DNA from: Hydrogenophaga sp.
GTDB lineage: Bacteria > Pseudomonadota > Gammaproteobacteria > Burkholderiales > Burkholderiaceae_C
Direction: 5' to 3'
NCBI GenBank assembly: GCA_025458415.1
Contig: JALOSN010000185.1
Location: forward strand, 1-5,939
DNA: 5,939 nt
Shown piece after piece: positions 1 to 5,762 of the stretch. Under the pieces are notes generated by a model. It saw only the letters and a list, made by a program, of their open reading frames with translations. It was not told where the DNA came from and did no database searches. The position numbers and the translations under genes are program-made. How positions within the stretch are numbered: position 1 is the first letter of the stretch; the number at the start of each line of letters is the position of its first letter.

Positions 1-479
1 CCCGGATAAATCTTGTCCGGGTGGCTGAGCATGGGCTTGTTGGCTTCGAAGATCAGCCCATACTTGTTGGGCGTGCCATAGAACTGCTTGCTGATCTTGG
101 ACAGGTTGTCACCCTTGACCACGGTGTACATCTGCGATTCCGGCTCGGGCGTCGCGACCGTCATCAGGTCATTGACGCGGGTGACGTTGGCGACATTGCC
201 GCAGCACAGCACCACCTTCTCACGGGTCTGCTGGTCCGGTGCGATGCCCGAGACGGTAACGGTTTCCGTTGCGCCGTCGTACTGCACGGCCAGCCCGTCC
301 ACCTTGAGATTCATGGTGTCGATGTACCTGGCAATGGCCTGACCCGCCGTGCGGTTCATTTCGGCCACTTGTTCAGGGGTGGGCCCGGATGCCACCGCAG
401 GAGCAGCCTCGGCCGCCTTCGCCTTGCCAATGCCGAACAGCTTTTCTCCGGCTTCCTTGATGAAACTGAACATTCCCAT
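1..479 (-). CDS. kbp: Kbp/YgaU-like BON-LysM domain protein (3' end outside window)
   Basis: This is a small soluble BON plus LysM protein of the E. coli Kbp (YgaU) type. The E. coli protein is a cytoplasmic potassium-binding protein, and relatives are often annotated as 'peptidoglycan-binding protein LysM'. I translated the minus strand by hand: 159 codons are present and the frame is open to the window edge. The N-terminus MGMFSFIKEAGEKLFG closely resembles E. coli MGLFNFVKEAGEKLW and has no signal peptide. A BON domain spans about residues 38-110 (VDGLAVQYDG, VTVSGIA, GNVANVTRVND). A LysM domain begins near residue 117 (MYTVVKGDNLSKISKQFYG) and reaches FEANKPMLSHPDKIYP, where the E. coli protein has only about ten residues left. 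The start at 479 is backed by AGGAG (491-487), 7 nt upstream. An in-frame ATG two codons later is less likely. The gene is divergent from rpsB. Potassium binding is inferred from the family, not visible in the sequence. Confidence 0.93.
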   Translation of the reverse strand, partial: MGMFSFIKEAGEKLFGIGKAKAAEAAPAVASGPTPEQVAEMNRTAGQAIARYIDTMNLKVDGLAVQYDGATETVTVSGIAPDQQTREKVVLCCGNVANVTRVNDLMTVATPEPESQMYTVVKGDNLSKISKQFYGTPNKYGLIFEANKPMLSHPDKIYP

Positions 480-702
480 GGTGTTGCTCCTGTTGGTGAT
501 AGGGGGGAGGGTCAGTGCATGCTGCGCCCCAGGCGCCGGTGCGTCAATGGCTTCCGGACGGCATGGCTTGGTGTCAGCAGATAGTGCACACAAATGCTGC
601 AGACCGATGGGATTTCACCACGCTTTGTGCTGCATCGGCGTGACAGGACGGTCGCGGCTCAAAGGGGGGCGGACACGGTCGATGTCCCGCGTCGCCAGCG
701 CA

Positions 703-732
703 TTCCGTCGTGTTCAGGTTGCCTGCTATAAT
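703..732 (+). promoter_or_regulatory. rpsB promoter, extended -10 sigma-70 type
   Basis: A perfect TATAAT lies at 727-732 and is preceded by TG at 724-725, which makes an extended -10 element (TGCTATAAT). The best -35 candidate, TTCCGT at 703-708 with an 18-base spacer, matches the consensus poorly, as is common when the -10 is extended. Transcription would start around 738-741 in a GC-rich stretch (ACGGGC) resembling the discriminators of stringently controlled ribosomal promoters; that regulatory reading is inference. It is the only clear promoter on the plus strand and probably drives rpsB and, by readthrough, the downstream genes. Confidence 0.75.
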
Positions 733-738
733 TGACGG

Positions 739-888
739 GCTTTGCTTCTGCTGCTGCGCCATGGGTCTTCCAAGGCCTGGTGATGCGGATGCAAGGTCAA
801 TCGCAAACCAGCCCATCCGGGTGTCGTTCCTGCCATCGCAGGGCGATCGGGGCTGGCTTTAAGACACAACCTCTGGAAAGCTCTCCAA
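739..888 (+). promoter_or_regulatory. Structured rpsB 5' leader, candidate S2 autoregulatory RNA
   Basis: The leader between the predicted start of transcription and the rpsB ATG is about 150 nt, long for a 5' UTR. It can fold into several hairpins: GGGTCT (763-768) with AGGCCT (773-778) around a 4-base loop; CCAGCCC (808-814) with GGGCTGG (850-856), seven perfect pairs; and nested within that, ATCGC (835-839) with GCGAT (843-847). The only Shine-Dalgarno candidate, GGAAAG (875-880), is weak and its GGA may pair with TCC at 884-886. In E. coli the rpsB leader (t44/tff RNA) is the site where S2 represses rpsB-tsf. By position and structure this could be the counterpart, but I have not shown that it shares that motif. 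Confidence 0.45.
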
Positions 889-1644
889 ATGCCTATCTCC
901 ATGCGCGAAATGCTGGAAGCCGGTGTCCATTTCGGACACCAGACCCGCTTCTGGAACCCCAAGATGGCCCCGTACATCTTCGGCCACCGCAACAAGATCC
1001 ACATCGTCAACCTGGAAAAGACGCTTCCGCTGTTCGAAGAGGCGCAGAAGTTCGTGCGTCAGCTTACCGCCAACCGTGGCACGATCCTGTTTGTCGGTAC
1101 CAAGCGCCAGTCGCGCGACATCGTGGCTGCCGAAGCCCGGCGGGCAGGCATGCCCTACGTTGACCAGCGCTGGCTGGGCGGCATGCTCACCAACTTCAAG
1201 ACGGTCAAGACCTCCATCAAGCGCCTCAAGGACATGCAGGCCCAGAAGGAGACCGGTCTGGACAACATGAGCAAGAAAGAGCAGCTCATGTTCGCCCGCG
1301 AGATGGAAAAGCTGGAGAAAGACATCGGCGGCATCCAGGACATGACTGCGCTGCCGGATGCCATCTTCGTGGTCGACGTGGGTTTCCACAAGATCGCTGT
1401 CCTCGAAGCCCAGAAGCTCGGCATCCCGCTGGTGGGCGTGGTGGACACCAACCATTCCCCGGCCGGAATCGACCATGTCATTCCCGGCAACGATGACTCG
1501 GCCCGTGCCGTCGCCCTGTACGCCCGTGGCATCGCAGATGCCGTGCTCGAGGGGCGTGCCAATGCCATCAACGATGTGGTCAAGGCCGTTTCTGCCGAAG
1601 GCGACGACGAGTTCGTCGAGGTGCAGGAAGACTCTGCCGCCTGA
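889..1644 (+). CDS. rpsB: 30S ribosomal protein S2
   Basis: The product is S2, a 251-residue protein of the 30S subunit that sits near the head-body junction and is needed for S1 binding. It is slightly longer than E. coli S2 (241 aa). The family signature is clear: MREMLEAGVHFGHQTRFWNPKM at the N-terminus, ILFVGTKRQSRD near residues 66-77, RWLGGMLTNFKTVKTSIKRLKD at about 98-119, and the C-terminal LPDAIFVVD, GIPLVGVVDTN and VIPGNDDSARA blocks. The central coiled-coil insertion (KKEQLMFAREMEKLEKD) is present. The acidic tail ends EVQEDSAA. The ATG at 889 aligns with the family start although its Shine-Dalgarno (GGAAAG, 875-880) is weak, which suits a gene controlled at translation. It is first in the plus-strand cluster and is followed by a terminator-like hairpin before tsf. 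Confidence 0.98.
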   Translation: MPISMREMLEAGVHFGHQTRFWNPKMAPYIFGHRNKIHIVNLEKTLPLFEEAQKFVRQLTANRGTILFVGTKRQSRDIVAAEARRAGMPYVDQRWLGGMLTNFKTVKTSIKRLKDMQAQKETGLDNMSKKEQLMFAREMEKLEKDIGGIQDMTALPDAIFVVDVGFHKIAVLEAQKLGIPLVGVVDTNHSPAGIDHVIPGNDDSARAVALYARGIADAVLEGRANAINDVVKAVSAEGDDEFVEVQEDSAA

Positions 1645-1658
1645 GGTGCACCTTCGCC

Positions 1659-1690
1659 GTGAAGAGGGGCTCGAGTAGCCCCTTTTTCAC
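1659..1690 (+). terminator. Intrinsic terminator/attenuator between rpsB and tsf
   Basis: A perfect 7-base stem AGGGGCT (1665-1671) and AGCCCCT (1677-1683) encloses the loop CGAGT and runs into five T residues (1683-1687). Flanking GTGAA (1659-1663) can also pair with TTCAC (1686-1690), lengthening the stem to about 12 pairs. It begins only 14 bases after the rpsB stop. Because tsf and later genes have no obvious strong promoter of their own, partial termination (attenuation) that sets a higher level of rpsB than of downstream genes is the likely role. Confidence 0.75.
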
Positions 1691-1707
1691 AGCCGATAGC
1701 CCCCCAA

Positions 1708-1754
1708 CCGGACCGATCAATGCAATCGTCGGCCGGACCGTTTCGGGTCCGGTC
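1708..1754 (+). promoter_or_regulatory. tsf upstream hairpin with two alternative 5' arms
   Basis: GGCCGGACC (1731-1739) pairs with GGTCCGGTC (1746-1754) to give a nine-pair stem (one G-U pair) with a 6-base loop, ending only six bases before the tsf Shine-Dalgarno AGGAGA (1761-1766). The sequence CCGGACCG occurs a second time at 1708-1715, so the same 3' arm (1746-1752) could pair with either copy. The hairpin has no U-tract and is not a terminator. A role in mRNA stability or control of tsf translation is a guess. Confidence 0.4.
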
Positions 1755-1774
1755 GTCCACAGGAGAACTGAAAC

Positions 1775-2662
1775 ATGGCTATTACCGCAAGCATGGTCGC
1801 AGAACTGCGTGCCAAGACCGATGCCCCGATGATGGAATGCAAGAAGGCGCTGACCGAGGCCGATGGCGACATGGCCAAGGCCGAAGAGCTGCTCCGGGTC
1901 AAGCTGGGTACCAAGGCGGGCAAGGCGGCCAGCCGCGTGACAGCGGAAGGCGTGGTTGCCAGCTTCATCGACGGCAATGTCGGTGCCCTGGTTGAAATCA
2001 ACTGCGAAACCGATTTCGTATCCAAGAACGACCTGTTCCTGGCGTTCTGCAACCATGCCGCCGAGTTGGTCGTCAAGAGCAACCCGGCCGATGTCGCAGC
2101 ACTGGGCGAATTGCCGCTTTCGATGGAAGGCTTCGGTCCGACGGTCGAGGAAGTGCGCAAGGGGCTGATCGGCAAGATCGGCGAGAACATGTCCATCCGC
2201 CGCTTCAGGCGCTACAGCGGGGGTGGCCAACTCGTTTCCTACCTGCACGGCGTGCGCATCGGTGTCATGGTCGAGTTCGAAGGTGACGCGGTGGCTGCCA
2301 AGGACACGGCCATGCACATCGCGGCCATGAAGCCCGTGGCCCTGACCTCGGCCGAGGTGCCTGCCGAACTGATCGAGAAGGAGCGTTCGGTGGCAACCGC
2401 CAAGGCGGCCGAGTCGGGCAAACCGGCCGATATCGCCGCGAAGATGATCGAAGGATCGGTGCAGAAGTACCTCAAGGAGGTGTCTCTGTTCAACCAGCCC
2501 TTCGTCAAGAACGACAAGCAGACCGTCGAGCAGATGCTCAAGGCTGCCGGTACCACGGTGCGGAGCTTCACCATGTTCGTGGTGGGCGAGGGCATCGAGA
2601 AAAAGGTCGATGACTTTGCTGCTGAAGTGGCTGCGCAGGTGGCTGCCGCCAAGAACGCCTGA
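1775..2662 (+). CDS. tsf: Translation elongation factor Ts
   Basis: EF-Ts is the cytoplasmic nucleotide exchange factor that releases GDP from EF-Tu. At 295 aa it is a little longer than E. coli EF-Ts (283). The N-terminal UBA-like domain contains LRAKTDAPMMECKKAL (residues 11-26), matching the first family signature with the Asp-Ala-Pro variant typical of betaproteobacteria. The second signature, EINCETDFVSK (74-84), includes Asp80-Phe81, the pair that contacts EF-Tu near its magnesium site. The core follows with KIGENMSIRRF, HGVRIGVMVEF, AMHIAAMKP and EVSLFNQPFV, and the C-terminal helix EGIEKKVDDFAAEVAAQ is intact. A good Shine-Dalgarno (AGGAGA, 1761-1766) is 8 nt before the ATG. The gene follows rpsB, the classic pairing, but a terminator-like hairpin and a second stem-loop lie between them. 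Confidence 0.98.
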   Translation: MAITASMVAELRAKTDAPMMECKKALTEADGDMAKAEELLRVKLGTKAGKAASRVTAEGVVASFIDGNVGALVEINCETDFVSKNDLFLAFCNHAAELVVKSNPADVAALGELPLSMEGFGPTVEEVRKGLIGKIGENMSIRRFRRYSGGGQLVSYLHGVRIGVMVEFEGDAVAAKDTAMHIAAMKPVALTSAEVPAELIEKERSVATAKAAESGKPADIAAKMIEGSVQKYLKEVSLFNQPFVKNDKQTVEQMLKAAGTTVRSFTMFVVGEGIEKKVDDFAAEVAAQVAAAKNA

Positions 2663-2684
2663 GTACCCGGCTTCCGCTTGTCCA

Positions 2685-2710
2685 GCAAACGGGCCGCAAG
2701 GCCCGTTTGT
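2685..2710 (+). terminator. GNRA-capped hairpin after tsf, weak terminator
   Basis: AAACGGGCC (2687-2695) and GGCCCGTTT (2700-2708) form nine perfect pairs around a GCAA tetraloop; C2686-G2709 and G2685-T2710 extend it to eleven. It starts 22 bases after the tsf stop. The bases after the stem (TGTGTATCTG) are only modestly T-rich, so termination is probably partial; a stabilising 3' end or processing structure for the rpsB-tsf mRNA is equally possible. A strong stem this close to the stop supports a transcript boundary or attenuation between tsf and pyrH. Confidence 0.6.
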
Positions 2711-2841
2711 GTATCTGATGGCGACAGCGGGTCTGAGAAAGGGCTCGCTACACTTGAGGGTTGTGGGTATGCACCGGCGAACGACTTCATGGCCGGCAGC
2801 CAGGAACCTGCAGGCACGATCGAACCACTGAAAGTCTTCAC

Positions 2842-3552
2842 ATGCCAGCGTACAAGCGCATATTGTTGAAATTGTCAGGCGAGGCCCTGATGGGCGACGA
2901 TGCATTCGGCATCAACCGTGCAACCATTGAGCGAATGGTCGAGGAGATTGCCGAGGTGTCCCGCCTTGGGGTCGAGATTGCCATCGTGATCGGTGGCGGG
3001 AACATTTTCCGCGGGGTGGCCGGCGGTTCGGTCGGCATGGACCGTGCCACGGCCGACTACATGGGTATGCTGGCCACCGTGATGAACTCGCTGGCCCTGG
3101 CCGACGCGCTCGACAAGACCGGTGTGGTGGCGCGGGTCATGTCGGCCATTGCCATCGAACAGGTGGTCGAGCCGTACGTCAGACCCAAGGCACTTCAGTA
3201 TCTGGAAGAGGGCAAGGTGGTGGTTTTTGCCGCCGGTACCGGCAACCCGTTTTTCACGACGGACACGGCAGCAGCCCTGCGCGGCGCTGAAATCGGCGCC
3301 GAGATCGTGCTCAAGGCCACCAAGGTGGATGGCGTGTACACGGCGGACCCCAACAAGGATCCCAGCGCAACGCGCTACCAGGCGATTTCCTTTGACGAGG
3401 CCATGGCCCGGCACCTGCAAGTGATGGATGCCACAGCCTTCGCTCTCTGCCGTGACCAGAAGCTGCCGGTGAAAGTGTTCTCGATCTTCAAGCCCGGTGC
3501 ACTGCGCAAGGTGGTGCTGGGGGGTGACGAAGGTACGCTGGTTCACGTCTGA
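2842..3552 (+). CDS. pyrH: UMP kinase (uridylate kinase)
   Basis: PyrH phosphorylates UMP to UDP with ATP in pyrimidine nucleotide synthesis. The bacterial enzyme is a hexamer of the amino acid kinase fold, activated by GTP and inhibited by UTP in E. coli, and often essential. The 236-residue product (E. coli 241) has KLSGEAL at residues 10-16 (phosphate-binding lysine), IGGGNIFRG (50-58), MGMLATVMNSLALADAL (74-90), GTGNPFFTTDTAAALRGAEI (132-151, UMP and acceptor region), LKATKVDGVYTADP (157-170, nucleotide binding) and FKPGALRKVVLG near the end. The frame is open upstream to a TTG at 2761, but family similarity begins at MPAYKRILLKLSGEAL, so I use the ATG at 2842. Its Shine-Dalgarno (GAAAG, 2830-2834) is weak. 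I found no convincing promoter in the 179-base gap before it, so it is probably transcribed by readthrough from rpsB-tsf. Confidence 0.97.
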   Translation: MPAYKRILLKLSGEALMGDDAFGINRATIERMVEEIAEVSRLGVEIAIVIGGGNIFRGVAGGSVGMDRATADYMGMLATVMNSLALADALDKTGVVARVMSAIAIEQVVEPYVRPKALQYLEEGKVVVFAAGTGNPFFTTDTAAALRGAEIGAEIVLKATKVDGVYTADPNKDPSATRYQAISFDEAMARHLQVMDATAFALCRDQKLPVKVFSIFKPGALRKVVLGGDEGTLVHV

Positions 3553-3594
3553 CCGCGCTGATCCGTCATCGCATTCTCAAACTGAGGAGTCTTC

Positions 3595-4155
3595 ATGAGC
3601 ATCGCCGAAATCCGCCAGACCGCCGAACACAAGATGCTGCAGTCGATCGAGTCGTTCAAAGGCAACCTGGCCAAGATCCGCACCGGGCGCCCGAATCCCC
3701 AGATCCTGGACACGGTGCACGTCGAGTACTACGGGTCCATGCTGCCGCTGTCGCAGGTGGCCAACCTCACCCTGCTGGATGCCAGGACCATTGGGGTGGC
3801 CCCCTGGGAAAAGGGCATGGGATCCAAGATCGAAAAGGCGATCCGGGAATCCGACCTCGGACTCAATCCGCAGAGCCAGGGTGACCTGATTCGCGTGCCG
3901 ATGCCGCCCATGACGGAGGAGCGTCGCAAGGAGTTGACCAAAGTGGTTCGCGGGGATGGTGAGGCCGCCAAGATCGCCATCCGCAACCTGCGTCGGGACG
4001 CCAACGAGGCGGTCAAGAAGCTGGTCAAGGACAAACTGGCTTCCGAAGATGATGATCGTCGCTCTCAGGAAGACATCCAGAAGCTGACCGACCGCATGAT
4101 CGGTGAGGTGGACAAGCTGGTGGCCTCGAAGGAGCAGGAAATCCTGGCCGTCTGA
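3595..4155 (+). CDS. frr: Ribosome recycling factor
   Basis: RRF works with EF-G in the cytoplasm to split post-termination ribosomes. Its 186 residues match the usual length (about 185). The N-terminal helix of domain I carries MLQSIESFKGNLAKIRTGRPNP, ending in the conserved RTGR motif (29-32). Domain II, the beta-barrel, includes VEYYGSMLPLSQVANLTLLDART and VAPWEKGMGSKIEKAI. The long helices return with IRVPMPPMTEERRKELTKVVRGDGEAAKIAIRNLRRDAN and finish EDDDRRSQEDIQKLTDRMIGEVDKLVASKEQEIL. A strong Shine-Dalgarno, GAGGAG (3584-3589), lies 5 nt before the ATG, and the gene follows pyrH by 42 nt in the order pyrH-frr known in many bacteria. Its TGA stop is part of CTGA, where the uppS reading frame appears to begin. 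Confidence 0.98.
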   Translation: MSIAEIRQTAEHKMLQSIESFKGNLAKIRTGRPNPQILDTVHVEYYGSMLPLSQVANLTLLDARTIGVAPWEKGMGSKIEKAIRESDLGLNPQSQGDLIRVPMPPMTEERRKELTKVVRGDGEAAKIAIRNLRRDANEAVKKLVKDKLASEDDDRRSQEDIQKLTDRMIGEVDKLVASKEQEILAV

Positions 4156-4907
4156 TCCTTGCGCCTGTCCGCGCTGGCGTCCCTCGCCATGTTGCCATCG
4201 TCATGGATGGCAATGGCCGGTGGGCCAAGAAGCGCTGGCTGCCCAGGGTGGCCGGCCACAAGCAGGGCGTGGAGGCACTTCGCCGAACGGTGCGCGCCTG
4301 CATGGAGCGCGGGGTGCAGGTGCTCACGGTGTTCGCGTTTTCCACCGAGAACTGGAACCGGCCAGCCGAGGAGGTCTCCGGACTCATGGAGCTGCTGGCC
4401 ATGGCGTTGTCACGCGAGGTGCCCAGCCTGCGGCAGAGTGGCGTGCGGCTCTACTTTCCCGGTGACCGTGCATCCCTGTCCGCGCGGGTGGCACAGGGCG
4501 TCCGTGCTGCCGAGCAGGAAACGGCGCTCAACCACAAGCTGTTGCTCAACGTCTGCTTCAATTACGGCGGTCGCTGGGATATCGTGCATGCGGCGCGCAC
4601 GCTCGCCGAGCGCGGGGAGCCGATCACGGAAGCCAGTCTGTCAAAGGCCACCGCGCTGTCGGCCGTGGGTGACCCAGACCTGCTCATTCGAACCGGTGGA
4701 GAGAAGCGCATCAGCAACTTCCTGCTGTGGCAACTGGCGTACACCGAGCTGCATTTCACGGATTGCCTCTGGCCCGATTTCGACGAGGCCGAACTCGATA
4801 TGGCGTTCGCAGAATTTGCCGGCCGAGAAAGACGCTTTGGACTGACTTCGGAGCAGGTCGAGGCCACGGAGGGTGCCGAATCCGTGTTGGGCCAGAGTCA
4901 TGCTTAG
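4152..4907 (+). CDS. uppS: Undecaprenyl diphosphate synthase (non-canonical start proposed)
   Basis: This cis-prenyltransferase adds eight isopentenyl units to farnesyl diphosphate to make C55-PP, the lipid carrier for peptidoglycan and surface polysaccharides, at the cytoplasmic face of the membrane. Numbered from the proposed CTG start, MDGNGRWAKK with catalytic Asp lies at 18-27, GHKQGVEALRR at 35-45, FAFSTENWNRP at 61-71, FNYGGRWD at 136-143, and DPDLLIRTGGEKRISNFLLW at 174-193, followed by WPDFDE. The first in-frame ATG (4203) encodes the Met of MDGNGRW itself and would delete the conserved first strand, yet upstream codons 4152-4202 read LILAPVRAGVPRHVAIV, exactly the family's N-terminus. 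The in-frame stop at 4104 bounds the region and there is no ATG, GTG or TTG. CTG at 4152, overlapping the frr stop as CTGA, gives 251 aa (E. coli 253). Conservative annotation would give 4203-4907. Function is sure; the start is not. Confidence 0.93.
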   Translation: MILAPVRAGVPRHVAIVMDGNGRWAKKRWLPRVAGHKQGVEALRRTVRACMERGVQVLTVFAFSTENWNRPAEEVSGLMELLAMALSREVPSLRQSGVRLYFPGDRASLSARVAQGVRAAEQETALNHKLLLNVCFNYGGRWDIVHAARTLAERGEPITEASLSKATALSAVGDPDLLIRTGGEKRISNFLLWQLAYTELHFTDCLWPDFDEAELDMAFAEFAGRERRFGLTSEQVEATEGAESVLGQSHA

Positions 4908-5733
4908 GCAGCGTGTCATCACCGCGCTCCTGATGCTGGCGGTGTTGCTGCCCGCTCTCTTTTACCCCCGAGTCGAACCGTTCGCTGCATTGAGCCTCCT
5001 GATGCTGGCAGCGGCGGGCTGGGAGTGGGCCCGGCTGAACGGGCGAGTTGGACCAGCTGCCCTGCTCATCGGCGCAGGATTGGGGCTGGCACTTGCACTG
5101 GCATGGTGGCTGGGGGCACTGGACCGTTCCTGGCGCCTGCTTTGGCTGCTGACCGGCTCTGCGTGGGTGGTCCTGTCCGTGGTGGCTTTGGCACGTGGGG
5201 CGGCCGGCTGGTCAAGCTGGCCTGCAGCCGTCCGTCTTCCTGTTGGCCTTTTTCTGCTGGGCTGTGCCTGGCTGGCCATGGTGCAGGCACGCCAGATCGG
5301 GCTGAGCTTTCTTCTGTCGGTGTTCCTGCTGGTCTGGATGGCCGATGTGGCGGCCTATTTCGGAGGCAAGCGATTCGGCCGGCGCAAGCTGGCGCCCACG
5401 GTCAGCCCCGGCAAGAGCTGGGAAGGCGCGATCAGTGGGTTGACGGGCGTGTGCCTGATGGCCGCCGTTTGGGTATGGGTCGACAGCAGCGGTTTCGGCG
5501 ATCAGGGAAGTCTGTACTCGAGGTTGTGGGCGTTGGGCCCGTTCCTGGCTGTGCTTTCGCTGCTGTTCCTGACCGCCATGAGCGTGGTGGGGGACCTGAT
5601 CGAGTCCTTGGTCAAGCGCAGTGCGGGTGTCAAGGACTCGAGCCAGCTGCTGCCGGGGCATGGTGGAGTTCTCGACCGGGTTGACGCCTTGCTCCCTGTG
5701 CTGCCCCTTGCAATGATGCTGATCACCCTGTGA
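4900..5733 (+). CDS. cdsA: Phosphatidate cytidylyltransferase (CDP-diglyceride synthase)
   Basis: CdsA is an inner-membrane enzyme that uses CTP and phosphatidic acid to make CDP-diacylglycerol, the precursor of all the phospholipids. The 277-residue product is rich in hydrophobic segments: about residues 7-22, 27-44, 52-72, 78-98, 112-128, 134-154, 176-194 and 210-231, plus a C-terminal stretch. The cytoplasmic VSPGKSWEGAISG block is at 168-180. The family signature is complete near 236-262: SLVKR, KDSSQLLPGHGG and LDRVD, carrying the metal-binding acidic residues. I chose the ATG at 4900 because MLRQRVITALL is the usual betaproteobacterial N-terminus; a GTG at 4873 in the same frame would add nine unlike residues. 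The ATG overlaps the end of uppS by 8 nt and has only a poor Shine-Dalgarno, so translation is probably coupled to uppS. Confidence 0.96.
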   Translation: MLRQRVITALLMLAVLLPALFYPRVEPFAALSLLMLAAAGWEWARLNGRVGPAALLIGAGLGLALALAWWLGALDRSWRLLWLLTGSAWVVLSVVALARGAAGWSSWPAAVRLPVGLFLLGCAWLAMVQARQIGLSFLLSVFLLVWMADVAAYFGGKRFGRRKLAPTVSPGKSWEGAISGLTGVCLMAAVWVWVDSSGFGDQGSLYSRLWALGPFLAVLSLLFLTAMSVVGDLIESLVKRSAGVKDSSQLLPGHGGVLDRVDALLPVLPLAMMLITL

Positions 5734-5762
5734 GTGCTGATCCACCTGATGAGTCGATGCCC

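Larger units (their letters stand above)
480..888. other. Divergent intergenic region between kbp and rpsB
   Basis: This 409-base stretch contains no convincing gene. The open frames crossing it are in the wrong phase to, or antisense of, the flanking genes and have no recognisable protein content. It holds the kbp ribosome binding site on the minus strand (491-487), two runs of six G (502-507 and 664-669), a loose inverted repeat CCGATG/CATCGG (604-609 and 633-638, 23-base loop), and the rpsB promoter and leader, which are listed separately. I could not find a convincing sigma-70 promoter for kbp on the minus strand, although it must lie between about 500 and 720 if kbp is transcribed alone. 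Confidence 0.7.

Noticed and set aside
21..584. Plus-strand open frame of 187 codons opposite kbp
   Set aside because: The minus strand here encodes an unmistakable BON-LysM protein, so this is its antisense shadow.
732..1163. Plus-strand frame beginning in the rpsB leader and overlapping rpsB
   Set aside because: It starts at or before the predicted transcription start, has no ribosome binding site, and runs out of phase through rpsB.
859..1476. Minus-strand open frame of 205 codons opposite rpsB
   Set aside because: Mirror frame of a highly conserved gene with no recognisable motif and no supporting signals.
2749..2754. TACACT as a possible -10 element for a pyrH promoter
   Set aside because: No acceptable -35 hexamer at 15-19 bases upstream (the region reads GC-rich around 2724-2733), and no TG extension.
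2761..2841. N-terminal extension of PyrH from a TTG start
   Set aside because: The 27 extra codons do not resemble UMP kinases, while the ATG at 2842 begins the conserved sequence.
1580..2905. A 441-codon open frame on the minus strand covering tsf
   Set aside because: It lies antisense to tsf and the end of rpsB, has composition typical of a mirror frame in GC-rich DNA (rich in His, Arg, Leu, Gly), and shows no known domain.
4081..4155. Programmed frameshift fusing frr to uppS
   Set aside because: Although the uppS frame is open through the last 16 codons of frr, no slippery heptamer is visible and RRF ends at its normal length.
4873..4899. N-terminal extension of CdsA from a GTG start
   Set aside because: The nine extra residues are unlike the family, and the Shine-Dalgarno-like GGAGG abuts the codon; MLRQRVITALL at 4900 is the typical start.
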